DNA of 60,000 bases from Nematostella vectensis (Eukaryota; Cnidaria; Anthozoa; Actiniaria; Edwardsiidae), in assembly GCF_932526225.1 (NCBI RefSeq), contig NC_064048.1, positions 1,915,340 through 1,975,339 on the forward strand, written 5' to 3'. Below are positions 48,701 through 60,000 of the stretch, piece after piece. The position numbers and the translations under genes are program-made. Numbering within the stretch: the first letter of the stretch is position 1; each line of letters starts with the position of its first letter. The notes under the pieces were generated by a model that saw nothing but the letters and a program-made list of their open reading frames with translations, was not told where the DNA came from and searched no databases.

Positions 48701-51700
48701 AATAGTACACTCAAATTAATTAAATTATTAAATTATTCTGCTTAATGTAATTTTTATTTTGCTCTTGGTAGTTGGCATTTGATTTTGTAACCTCATTTAC
48801 ATCGTTTATCTACCTTCATAATAAGCATTGTATACATTATTTTCAAGTTTATTGGTAAAATATGTTATATTTCTCTGTGATCATTAAACATGCATACATT
48901 TCTGATATATTTTAAGAAGCAGGTGCTGTTCGGCGTGTAGATGAGTTGGTGGCTGATGAGGGTGCTGATAGACTTGCAGATGAGGTGGCCAGTGGCGAGG
49001 GCGCTGGTAGACATGCAGATGAGTTGCCCGGTAGAGAGGGTGCTGGTCGAGGTGCGGATGAGTTGGCTGGTGGTGTGCATGGTGAGTAAAAAAACTTATT
49101 TTGTAGCAATCCACTTTTTGTGAGACAACAACAACCACAGAGATGATTGCCACCCTCTTTTCAGAGAGATATGAAAAATTAGAATCTTCAAATAGTAAAA
49201 ATGTCACTTTATCTCCAAACCTTATAGCTGGTTTGTAAGCTTTTGTTTGAACCGTGTCCTTAATAAACACTTTCCGAATTATTCACAGGTGCTGTACTGG
49301 TAGGGGACAGTGACGAAGATGGTAAGAAATTATTATATGTCATAATTGGGATACCAATCAAACTACTGTAGTATACATTAATTGTATATTTCATATATTC
49401 ATTTCTCCTGCTGATAATCAATATCACCATAATTTTCACATATCATTCTATTCTTTTAAAACAGGTTCTGTATTGTCAGGAGATGACGGTGTTGGTAAGT
49501 TTGTTCTGGGTATCACAAATCATGGATTGATTCAAAAAAATTATTAGCTTCAGTTGGAGTACTGATTTTACTCTGACTTGGAACTGACTCGGCCACCAGG
49601 TTAACAATCAAATATCAAATGATCCACGTTATCATGCAAGAAGGTCATATTTTTTTAGAACACAAGGACTTTGTTCTTTCTTACTTTCCAAGCAGCGATT
49701 ATTTGATCAAATATTTTGTAAGTATTCTCTCAGTAGATTGCACCTATTGCAAATTGATTTTTTATTTTTTTCCCTAGGTCATGGAGAACCATACCAACCC
49801 AACAACAGCGGTTTGGCTATTAACTGTTACGGTACGATATTTGATAATCCTTCTATCCATAGCAACCATAATGACAATTTTTGTCCTTACAAATCTAAAA
49901 ATGTGTATTCAATATTTTGTGTGTTCAATTGTATTTATTTTTATTCCTAAATTCCATAATATTCAAGGAAGGGCTCTTCATGTCACAATCAATGGCAGGG
50001 ATTTCCCACTCCATGGTGTGGTTGCTTTTAATAGAAATGAGTAACTATAAACACCCAACTTGGGTATTAGTTACCAACCATTTTGTTTTTGGGGACATGT
50101 TCAAATGACTTAAGCTCAATTTATTTGTGACTTAAGACTTAGCTTTTTTGGATGGAAAGGATTGAGTATTCATTAAGATATTAAATGATTTGTCCCTAAT
50201 TGCTTGGCAGTGAAAACATTATAAAATTTATGTTTTATGATGTAACCATGATGTAAAATGAAATTACTTTCTACGGATCTGATCAGATTGACACCAATTG
50301 GTGGAGCAGATAGAAGTACTGGAAAAAGGTTATCAGAAGCACATTGTTGTGGATTGTTTCATTCACTAATTAGGACAGAACTCTGTTATTGAATATGGTA
50401 AATCATCTTGCCTCTTTTTAACTGCACAGGAATGAGTGAATCTGGTACAACAGAGATAGGACCAGGTGTCCTAAACTATTTTACATGTCAGTCACCCTGC
50501 ATTTTTCTAAGAGGTTAGTGAAAGCAGTATACTTAAACTTCCAAAACTTTTTTTTATCTCACTGTCTTATGTGCCCATATGATGATAAATAATAAGAAAC
50601 CCCTTTACCTTTTTAAACATGGCATTTTTTCAAGGTATTTCCATTGAAGCCTTCTAGCCATAGACAATTTTCTTTCCAGGTTTTGTTGTAGTTGTTGAAG
50701 TTTTTTTTGTTGTTTGTTGTTTTTTTTGTCTGTAAAAAGCATGCATTATTTTTTGTTTTAGGTAGATTAAATCCTATGGTCGAATTTCAGCAATTTTGGG
50801 GAGCTGTCGAGGCATCCAACCCTTGTTTGCCAATCTCGGTACTGCCAGTACCCATTGCAGTGTTTTTACTGCAGATTCAATTGCAAACAAGGGTTGGATT
50901 CCTGATCGCCCTCAATTGGGCATCAACAGAAACCAGTTTCCCATGGTAAGGCATAAGTTTACCTGGAAAAAATAAGCTTTCCATCACATTAGTTCTTTAC
51001 AATTGCATATCTACGTCCTTTTCACTGTACCGCTGTCACCTCTCTTGATTACCTTGATTAAAGTGCACGTTTTTCAATCGCCTCCTCTGTTAAACATCCA
51101 AAGAACTTGGGAAAACAAATGTTTATCATATCAAACTTTTATCATCAATGGAAAGATATAAAAATTAATACTGGTTTTGATGACAAATAATGAGTTTGCA
51201 TTTCAGGTTGACATCAGATGCAACCAGAGTAATTTTAGAAAGAGGTCTTGTCTGGGGTGGGTCCACCTCAGATTCTGACAGGACTTCTGGCTTCTAGGGT
51301 GGTATGTATGTTTTTTTCTCAAGGGCTGGGGTTTAAACATTGTCATTTCATTAATCCAATCTACTATGCATCAGAGAAGTAGATCTCCACATCTGTGAGT
51401 AAATGGTGATTACTAGTCCATCTTTGGTCAATCAAACTCTGACAAAATCGTTTGGATTTATTCAAGTGGTATTCAGCTACATGTAAATGGTGTCTAAAAG
51501 AGGGGTGTGGGGTGGCGGTTCCCGTAACACAGTGTACAGTATTTGGGTATTATTGTGACGTGTAACGTATATTGGTATTAAGATAAATAAATAAATGATT
51601 AGGAGCTCGTCAAAGAAGATTGCAGACTAGTGTGTGTGTATTTTTATAGGCACATTTGCACCGTTAATGAGGTTTCTCGAGTGCGTTATAGTAGCATTAC

Positions 51701-54257
51701 CTGCGGCAGTCGGCGAGCCCTTTACAGATGCGCAAGTTCTTTGTATTATTGATATGGCTGACGGTAAGTTATTACATTTGTGTGCCCAGGTAAGCAACAG
51801 TCCTTTTAACACTCATAATTTACTATTCACTACAGCACTGAATAGAAGATCATAAAAAAAGTATAACTACCTTCGATGTTTCAGTATCAGCATCCCATCT
51901 AGATACAAATACTTAAAGGTTTTATAAATTGGGTAACATAAGACAAATCTGATCAGGAGCTGCAAAAAATATTTATTTGTTTATTTATTTATTTACTAAT
52001 ATTTTCCCAGATAAATCCCTTCAGCAAAGCTGATATAAATAGGTGACCTGGATAACAAAATTATAAAGGAAAAGAAAAATGTACCCCCTCCATTAACATT
52101 TAGGGCAAAACATGATTTTTTTTTTCAGTGACAGAGGAGGCTGAAGCTGCCATTTTACGAAGAAGAGAGAACATGTAAACCAGTTAATTAAACATTCGAA
52201 GAAGAGAGAACATGTAAACCAGTTAATTAAACATTCGAAGAAGAGAGAACATGTAAACCAGTTAATTAAACATTCGAAGAAGAGAGAACATGTAAACCAG
52301 TTAATTAAACATTCGAAGAAGAGAGAACATGTAAACCAGTTAATTAAACATTCGAAGAAGAGAGAACATGTAAACCAGTTAATTAAACATTCGAAGAAGA
52401 GAGAACATGTAAACCAGTTAATTAAACATTCGAAGAAGAGAGAACATGTAAACCAGTTAATTAAACATTCGAAGAAGAGAGAACATGTAAACCAGTTAAT
52501 TAAACATTCGAAGAAGAGAGAACATGTAAACCAGTTAATTAAACATTCGAAGAAGAGAGAACATGTAAACCAGTTAATTAAACATTCGAAGAAGAGAGAA
52601 CATGTAAACCAGTTAATTAAACATTCGAAGAAGAGAGAACATGTAAACCAGTTAATTAAACATTCGAAGAAGAGAGAACATGTAAACCAGTTAATTAAAC
52701 ATTCGAAGAAGAGAGAACATGTAAACCAGTTAATTAAACATTCGGCAGATTACTGCGAGTCGATGCTTTTTTATATAATCTCCCCAAAGGAGCTGTCAGT
52801 GACTCTAAACTCTAAATTAAAATATTGGGGCATCCCTTCAGCTACAATTTGTGTGTTTGCCTGCCTTTTTTGCTGAAGTATCTACATTTTCTGAGTTATG
52901 AATTGTAGGACCCTTTCGCATTGTCGGCATTGTCTTTTTTTTATTCTCATTAGTGTGTTTTGTAATTAGACAACATTAGATAACCCTTTTTTTATTTACA
53001 GCGACAGAAGAAGTCTTCGAGAGGAGCAGGATAGGGAATACATAGAAAGTCTCAGAATGGACCAAGAAAGGGTAATTTAAACGTGGGAAATATTTAGAAT
53101 GCATATCGAACAATATCAAATGTAGAACCGTCCGGTATGTTAACTTTGGGATATACACATAGTCATCATTTCTGTTTATTTATTATTAATAATTTTTATT
53201 TTGCTTTTTTACAGGATAGGGAAAGACAACGGTTGTTAGAAATTGAAGAGGTACGTGACATTGTTATACATATAGCAGTATTACAGCTAGCAGCACCCAC
53301 CTTCAACCTCCAAAGACTCAGAAAATGTGTTCCTCGGGTGACTTTTGTGTTCTTGTGATTTATTTCCACCCCCCCCCCCCCCCCCCCCCACTCTCACACA
53401 CACTTTTTAAAATTCTTTTTCCACAGCAACAAGAAAACGAAGAAAGGAGACTGAGGGAAGAACACGAAGCGGTGGGTACAAGTATAATAGCCTTGCAAGC
53501 CCCGAGAAAATGCCATGAACGATTTACTAGCGATAAACGAACTGTGTTTTATAAGATCGCATCGCACACCTGCATACAGATACGTTGCCTATGACATTAT
53601 TAATTATCCGATGTTTTATTATCATTCTGCAGAGCATAAGACACCTTGACGGTAAAAGCGGCAGTGGCGACATAAGAGTGCGTTTCCGTGGCCGCTCGGG
53701 CGTGTTCGAGAGGCGTTTTACGCCCACTGACACTAACGAGGTAACAGCATAAACAAATAATTTTAATCAAACTGAAATAAGTCCACTTAGTATCAGTATT
53801 GTATTATCAATCCAATCCATTTGTTATTTGCCGTCGGCGTTCACGTACTAGTCGCTTTGCTAGCCACGAGGCGTGTCACGCCGATGGCCTGTAGTGATCA
53901 AGGGCCGAGCGCACAATACGAACAAATCTTTCTCTTGTCCTCAAAGTATAGGCTTCCAACAGTCAAATATTTATTAAAAAAGTGTATGCGTTTTTTTCGA
54001 AATATTTATTTCAAAAGTGTATGCGTTTTTTTTCCTACTCATCAACTTCAAAAAGAGTTTTAATGCGAGATACAGATAGTATACAACACTAAACCCAAAT
54101 TGCTGAATTTTTTTTTAATCTACAGCTCCTTCACCAAGTGGCACAAGCCAACTTTGGCCACTACAGAGTGCGTGTAACCCACTTCGGTCAAGACATTCCT
54201 GATAACCAGGACCCAATAGATGACGCGACAACATTAATGGTGTTATGTGACGAATAG
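45765..54257 (+). CDS. UBX/ubiquitin-like-domain protein with duplicated N-terminal mini-exons, 398 aa
   Basis: Sixteen exons join in one frame (1197 nt): 45765-45783, 48633-48665, 48923-49081, 49289-49321, 49465-49494, 49778-49831, 50430-50513, 50762-50945, 51207-51256, 51650-51763, 52129-52174, 53002-53071, 53215-53250, 53427-53471, 53633-53740 and 54126-54257. Exons 2-7 are all phase 1. Exons 2, 4 and 5 encode related peptides (GAVLFGD, GAVLVGD, GSVLSGD); exon 3 encodes about four repeats like GAGRxADEL. The middle (residues about 85-250) is unrecognised. Residues 254-319 are a charged helix (LREEQDREYIESLRMDQER) and 320-398 a ubiquitin-like fold candidate (IRVRFRGRSGVFERRFTPTD), the order seen in FAF1/UBXD8 and in many invertebrate UBX-like proteins. 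UBX domains bind p97/VCP. No HECT domain is present. The C-terminal six exons are the best supported; the middle is less so. Confidence 0.68.
47210..47550 (+). repeat. Palindromic short tandem repeat, 24-26-bp unit
   Basis: Degenerate copies of ATACCCGATAAAACATCGGG in the long first intron of the UBX-like gene. The halves TACCCGAT and ATCGGGTA are complementary, so each unit can fold on itself. Confidence 0.85.
50814..50899. repeat. 17-bp perfect inverted repeat inside an exon
   Basis: ATCCAACCCTTGTTTGC at 50814-50830 and its exact reverse complement at 50883-50899. Two smaller hairpins lie between (GGTACT/AGTACC and GCAGT/ACTGC). Confidence 0.9.
52158..52742 (+). repeat. Fifteen perfect 39-bp repeats, each with a splice donor
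   Basis: The unit begins CGAAGAAGAGAGAACATGTA and ends in AATTAAACATT. The first copy contains the last 17 coding bases of an exon (RRREN) and its donor GTAAAC. All 15 copies appear identical by eye, and 15 x 39 bp spans the interval exactly. The remaining intron resumes at 52743. Confidence 0.95.
53369..53390 (+). repeat. Homopolymer C22 in an intron
   Basis: It lies 36 bases before the acceptor of the exon at 53427, inside the UBX-like gene. Confidence 0.9.
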
Positions 54258-55950
54258 TTTTTTTTTTTACGGAGAAGGCCGCGTGTGATCTGAAACCACT
54301 GTAATATAGAGTTACAATATCATTTTTTTTAACTGATACAATTGTCGTCACCTAACCTGTTAATGATGTTTAGCAGACAACAACGTCTATTGGGTCCCGT
54401 TAAAGTTAATTTAACACATTCATTTTAAGTGTTTTAATTCTAGTTTTCACCTCTTTCATTCGCCAATTCTTGAGTGCGATGAATTGTAATTCATCATTTG
54501 TATTAGTACCGATACCACCAAATGACGACGAGAGTTTCGTTTAAATAGAAAAGAAACCAGTGAAAAACCATTCTAGAAGTGTCATCCAACATATGCTTAT
54601 GATTTTCAAGTTCGTTTTGTTTCGAATTATTAACATAATGAAAAATCGAAGAGTTCGACGTGAGGGATGAAAAGAAATCATATACAGCAATTAAGGACAG
54701 TGACCACTTTAAAATTCTTGATCTCATGACACAAAATGTAATATTCCCTTTCATTGTGGTGGAATCTAATCATGTGTGACTTTAACTTATACTACGATTT
54801 TAAGTAAGCAATATGTTTGTAAATAATATTGTGCGAATAAAAAAAAACGATTTATAACTCGGATGTTGTGGGCTATTATAGATTGTAATGGAAGATACAG
54901 TTCACTCGAATCGAATACTGGTAAAGGGTTGCGAGGAAAGACCGAACGCACTGAAGGATGTTCATTATTTATGGCCTGGGGTGGGGCTGGTAGCAATATT
55001 GTTGACGGGATGGGGTGGCATTGAAAGTCATTAAGTGCATTTTTCATTGTATTGTAACCAGAAATTTCACAAACGTCGCTCAGAGATTTGTATCATTTAA
55101 AAAAGTCTTTACTTAATATACTCATATAAGATCTCTATAGTGTTCTGCACCAAGGGACACGACTTGGTTAGGTGCATACTTGGGTCAGTTCAGGGTGTTA
55201 GCCCTCTCAGGTTTGTAACGAGATAAGACAGCAGTTTTTGCGTACTATTCGATGCACCAATCTGGAATCACTATGAACTCATTGTAAGGAGGCAACATAT
55301 AAAGGGGTGCTTTTCTAGATTTATAAAATAAAATAAAACCCATTTTGTTCTTACTGCCCCTGTAGAAAAAAAGTACCTTCGTTATTACAATATAAACAAG
55401 GATGCACGACCAAACGAATTTTGTGTATTAGCTTTTGTGTTTGTATTTTGTGTTTAAGCTTTAAAACTGTTTCACACGTAAGGTAAAAAATTGAAAATTT
55501 TAACCCTTTTTGGTGGAATTGCCTGAATGTTCCACTGACCATTTGACAACCACCTTCGTTGTTGAAGTTAGAAAGTAGAATTTTGTTGTAGAAACAGCCA
55601 CACCGGCAAAATATACGTACGAGGAAAGTGTGAAAGTGTAAGCACTCTCGCGGAAAAAAAAACGAGGAACTCGAAAACTCCAAAGCCACACCATTCACAA
55701 TCCTTAGCCAAAAGGGGTACCGGAGATTGGTTTTACATTGAATTGTTTTCGGGGTTCTGAAAGGGGGGGGGGGCACCAAAAAATGTTTCCAATGTAAGAG
55801 GGCTGTCTTGAGTAAACATCTTCCCTCACCCTCGTTGCTTTTAGTGAACACTCCCTAACAACAAATCTGTGACAAAATCTAAAATAGTTTTAGGCTTGTC
55901 CCTCGAATGGGACGCCGCATCCATTTCAGAAACAACTTTTCATTGTTTAA
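54258..55950. other. 3' flank of the UBX-like gene, no further gene seen
   Basis: AATAAA at about 54836 could serve as polyadenylation signal. The minus-strand frame at 55351-55851 has no recognisable motif or splice context and was not accepted. Confidence 0.45.
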
Positions 55951-55974
55951 TTGTTTAATCATGTCCGTAATATA

Positions 55975-56324
<350 letters not shown>

Positions 56325-56327
56325 TCC

Positions 56328-59300
56328 GCCAAGGACGGTCCCAAGCCCGGCTGAAAAAGGAGGGTTGGGCGTGGGGCTAGCTACCCCACCCTGTCAAAAA
56401 AATCCTAGTTACAGATACCCCACCCTGTCAAAAAAATCCTAGTTACAGAAACGCCAACAGCAAAATCATCAGACATCACGGTCCTGGGAGAAGATGGACC
56501 TCCAGCTGGAAGGTGTATGACGTCGGGCGGTGAAAGCCAGAACCTGGAAGCCGTCAGACCAAAGACCATCGCCTCCACCAGGACCACCACCACCATCGCT
56601 ACATGGAACGTCCGGACCATGTACGAGACCGGGAAGACAGCGCAAGTGGCCGCAGAGATGAGGGAGTTCAACCTCACCGTGCTAGGAATCAGCGAGTCAA
56701 GATGGACTGGTTCCGGGCAAAAGCGACTGACTTCCGGCGAGTTACTACTGTACTCGGGGCACGAGCAGGAAGATGCTGCACACATCCAGGGAGTGGCCCT
56801 GATGCTTTCAAAGTCAGCACAGAGAGCGCTTATCGGGTGGGAGGCGCATACGGACCACGGATCATGACAGCTTCTTTCTACACCAAGAAGAAGAGGATCA
56901 ACATGGACATCATCCAGTGCTACGCCCCGACGAACGACAGTGAAGAGGAGGAGAAGGACAACTTTTACAACAGACTGACGACCATCATCCAAGACAGACC
57001 AAAGAGAAACATCATCATAGTAATGGGCGACTTTAACGCCAAGATCGGCAGTGACAACCGAGGATACGAGGAGATCATGGGGCAGCATGGGCTAGGCGAG
57101 ATGAACGACAACGGGGAGAGGTTCGCCGACCTGTGCGCCGCAAGCAACCTGGTCATCGGAGGGAGTGTTTTCCACCACAGAAGGATACACAAGGCAACTT
57201 GGGTGTCACCAGACCTGTTCACGGAAAACCAGATCGACCACTTGTGCATCGGGAAGAAGTTTCTCCGCTCTCTTCAAGATGTACGCATCAAGCGAGGAGC
57301 AGACGTTGCTTCAGACCATCATCTTCTCGTCGCCCGGCTGAAGCTGAAGCTGAAGAAGAATTGGACAGGGGGGTCCAGCCAACGCCAGCGCTACAACACC
57401 ATCACGCTGAAAGACAGCAAGAAGAAAGAAGAGTTCAAGGTCACTCTTTCCAACAAGTTCCAGGTCCTCGAAGAGCTGCTTGAAGAGGAGACGATAGAAG
57501 AGAAGTGGCAGAAAGTGAAAGAAGCAGTGACCTTAACATGCCAAGAAGTACTGGGCCCCAAGTCGTACACACACAGGAAGTGGATATCAGCAGAGACACT
57601 ACAGAAGATAGAAGAAAGAAGACAGAAGAAGGAGGTGGTGAACAACAGCAGAACAGCAGCAACGAAAGCGAAAGCACAAGAGGAATACACAGAAGCAAAC
57701 AGAGTCGTCAAGCGAAGCATCAGAGCAGACAAAGCGAAGCTACATAGAGACACTGGCAACAGAAGCAGAAGAAGCAGCTCACCAGAACAGCACCAAGGAC
57801 CTGTATTCCATCATCAAGAAAATATCGGGCAAGTTTGCCAAGTCAGAGAGGCCAGTAAAGGACAAGAATGGAGGAGTAATAGCAGACGAAGAAGGACAGA
57901 AGAAGAGGTGGATCGAGCACTTCCAGGAGCTACTCAACAGGCCAGCTCCTGCAAACCCACCGGAAATACCGCCAGCTGACAGTGACCTGCCAATGGAGTG
58001 CTGCGCACAAGAAATCTGCAGCGCCATCAAGCAATTTAAGAACGGCAAGTCTGCAGGACCCGACAGCATCCCAGAAGAAGCGCTGAAGGCTGACGTCGAG
58101 ACTAGATAACGCTGTTGTCCATCCCAGGGAAGGTGTTTAACCGCATCCTGCTGAACAGAATGAAAGACGCCGTGGACCCGCATCTCCGTGACCAACAAGC
58201 CGGCTTCCGTAAGGAGAAATCGTGCACGGACCAGATCGCAACCCTGTGCATCATTCTGGAGCAGTCCCTGCAGTGGAACTCGCCCCTCTGCGTCAACTTC
58301 ATCGACTATGAGAAGGCGTTTGACAGCGTTGACAGGCAGACCCTCTGGAGACTACTGAGACACTACGGAGTGTCAGAGAAGATAACCAACATCATCAGGA
58401 AGTCATATGAAGGAATGACCTGCAGAGTAGTGCATGGCAGACAGCTTACCGACGCCTTCGAAATAAGAACCGGAGTGAGGCAAGGCTGCTTACTCTCGCC
58501 CTTCCTGTTTCTGCTGGCCATAGACTGGATCATGAAGACGTCAACAGACCAGAAACGAAACGGTATTCAGTGGACACTTTGGAAGCAGCTGGACGACCTC
58601 GACTTCGCCGATGACCTGGCTCTTCTCTCTCACACCCAGCAACAGATGCAGGAAAAGACCAACATCGTTGCAGACAACTCAGCCAGGCTGGGTCTCAACA
58701 TCAACAGAGGGAAGAGCAAGGTGTTCAAGACAAACGCATCCAACGAGACACCCATCACAGTCCAAGGCGAGGCGCTGGAAGAGGTGGACACCTTCACCTA
58801 CCTCGGCAGCATCCTGGACAATCAGGGAGGAAAGGATGCCGACATCAGAACCCGCATTGGTAAAGCCCGAGCAGCCTTCCATCAAATAAAGAACATCTGG
58901 GGATCCAGCGAGATCAGCATCACCACCAAGATCAGGCTCTTCAACACCATCATAAAGCCAATACTACTCTACGGAGCCGAGACCTGGAGAAACACCGTCA
59001 CCACCATGAAGAAAATCCAGGTCTTCATCAACACCTGCCTGAGGAAGATCCTGAGATCCGCTGGCCCGATAAGATCAGCAACGAGGAATTATGGCAGCGT
59101 ACAAAGCAGCAGCCTGTTGATCAAGACGTCCTTCAGAGACGCTGGCGATGGATTGGCCACACCCTTGAAAGCCTGCAACCAACATCACAAGACAATCCCT
59201 CACTTGGAATCCCCAAGGAAAGAGGAAGAGAGGGAGGCCTCGTAAAACCTGGCGCCGAGATTTGGATGCAGACGCCAAGCATATGGGCAAGACGTGGGGA

Positions 59301-59345
59301 CAGCTGGAGAGACTCGCCCAGAACCGAGACGCCTGGAGAGAGAAA
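56328..59345 (+). mobile_element. RTE-type non-LTR retrotransposon, second copy, decayed
   Basis: The leader contains GGACGGTCCCAAGCCCGGCT and two tandem copies of a roughly 36-base segment (TACCCCACCCTGTC...). The ORF starts at 56517 (MTSGGESQNLEAV) with TIATWNVRTMYETGK, GISESRWTGSG, YAPTNDSEEEEKDNF, MGDFNAKIGS and SDHHLLVARLKL of an APE endonuclease. Frameshifts fall near 56845 and 57745. Near 58098 a stretch of the reverse transcriptase is deleted and the frame closes. It resumes at 58115-59245 with EQ-type block DQQAGFRKEKSCTDQ, NFIDYEKAFDSVD, TGVRQGC and DDLDFADDLALLSHT, then shifts twice more before [15 protein letters not shown] near 59250. Same clade as the copy at the left end but G/C-richer and less broken, so a different subfamily. 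Not autonomous. Confidence 0.88.
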
Positions 59346-60000
59346 AAAATTTACTTTCGAATAATAACTTGGAACTTCTAAGAATATTCGTTATTTCACT
59401 CTTACACTTTACAATGGGAAGTGTGCTTAGATTTGTTGTTTTTGTTTGTATTTCGTTATGTGTGAGTTTCTCTAAATTCAAGGGAAACTATTATATGACA
59501 TATATTACATCTTAAGAAAGGAAATTTTTAAGCAAATATTGGATAGTGAAAGCAACATAAACTTAGAAATTGGCAATGAAATAGCACTAATTGCACGAAA
59601 AGAGACTGACTCTTTAAGTTTAGGCAAAGTAAAATGCAGAAAAATCGATCGAACGTGATACTTTCTATTTGTTATTGGCAGAGAAATACATCATGTAATT
59701 TCTTTACATAGACATTGCAAAAAGTAAAGAAAGATAATACATACGGTATCCTCCTAAATCCTCCCTGAGGAAGCGGTTAACCTCTCTCAAACTTTCACAC
59801 TTGACCTAGAAGCTTCGCTTCCCGGACAATTGTTTATTTTTCGTACAATTTCTTATCCTTGGACATTATCCGCCGATATCACAACCGCCAGAAGGTGTTT
59901 ATCTACCAAATATCGTCCAGGCACTCTCGCCCGTCTATTGCATGCTTACAAGGGTAATCGGTAGGAAAAAATTATACGGGATATAGAAAAATATAAAAAT
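59346..60000. other. 3' flank, no gene seen
   Basis: AT-rich sequence after the RTE element. Short frames here have no motif. Confidence 0.5.

Noticed and set aside
55351-55851. 166-codon minus-strand frame
   Set aside because: No known motif, no exon boundary signals, AT-rich composition like its surroundings.

Overview
The window is animal nuclear DNA: multi-exon genes with GT-AG introns of a few hundred bases, three clades of retroelement and long tandem arrays. A Penelope-like element, RTE and CR1/L2-type LINEs, a C2H2 finger gene, a death-effector-domain gene and the style of the UBX-like gene together suggest an invertebrate, most likely an anthozoan cnidarian (coral or sea anemone). 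That assignment is an inference.

Layout. 1-2.9 kb: decayed RTE-type LINE (+) that runs straight into a broken C2H2 zinc-finger array (-, 2.9-4.5 kb). The 5' part of that gene is still open (7 fingers, 4.5-5.3 kb). 6.6-13.1 kb: 25/26-bp minisatellite, split by a 5'-truncated CR1-like LINE. 13.2-15.4 kb: inverted-repeat Penelope-like element with GIY-YIG endonuclease, reverse transcriptase fragment, hammerhead-like motifs and a candidate 12-bp target duplication. 15.4-15.7 kb: orphan copy (-) of the promoter and first exon of the 45-54 kb gene. 16.5-20.0 kb: five-exon death-effector-domain gene (-). 21.4-25.2 kb: nearly intact CR1/L2-type LINE (-) with one 1144-aa ORF holding a 2A-like motif, PHD finger, endonuclease and reverse transcriptase. 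26.1-31.9 kb: complete VDAC (mitochondrial porin) gene (-), ten coding exons, 284 aa. 34.8-44.0 kb: 34-bp minisatellite with higher-order structure. 45.7-54.3 kb: a 16-exon gene (+), spliced by hand to 398 aa, with duplicated mini-exons at the N-terminus and a charged helix plus UBX/ubiquitin-like domain at the C-terminus. One intron of this gene starts with 15 perfect 39-bp repeats, each carrying the 5' splice site. 56-59.3 kb: microsatellite, then a second decayed RTE element (+).

How it fits together. VDAC is a housekeeping outer-membrane channel. The death-effector protein and the UBX-like protein look like lineage-specific signalling or ubiquitin-pathway genes. I see no operon-like or shared regulation. 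The clearest theme is repeat-driven remodelling of gene structure: first-exon duplication, mini-exon duplication, splice-donor amplification, a hairpin inside an exon, a possible in-frame intron, and LINE truncation of a zinc-finger gene. All exon models were built by matching GT-AG sites and codon phase by eye; no transcript data were available.
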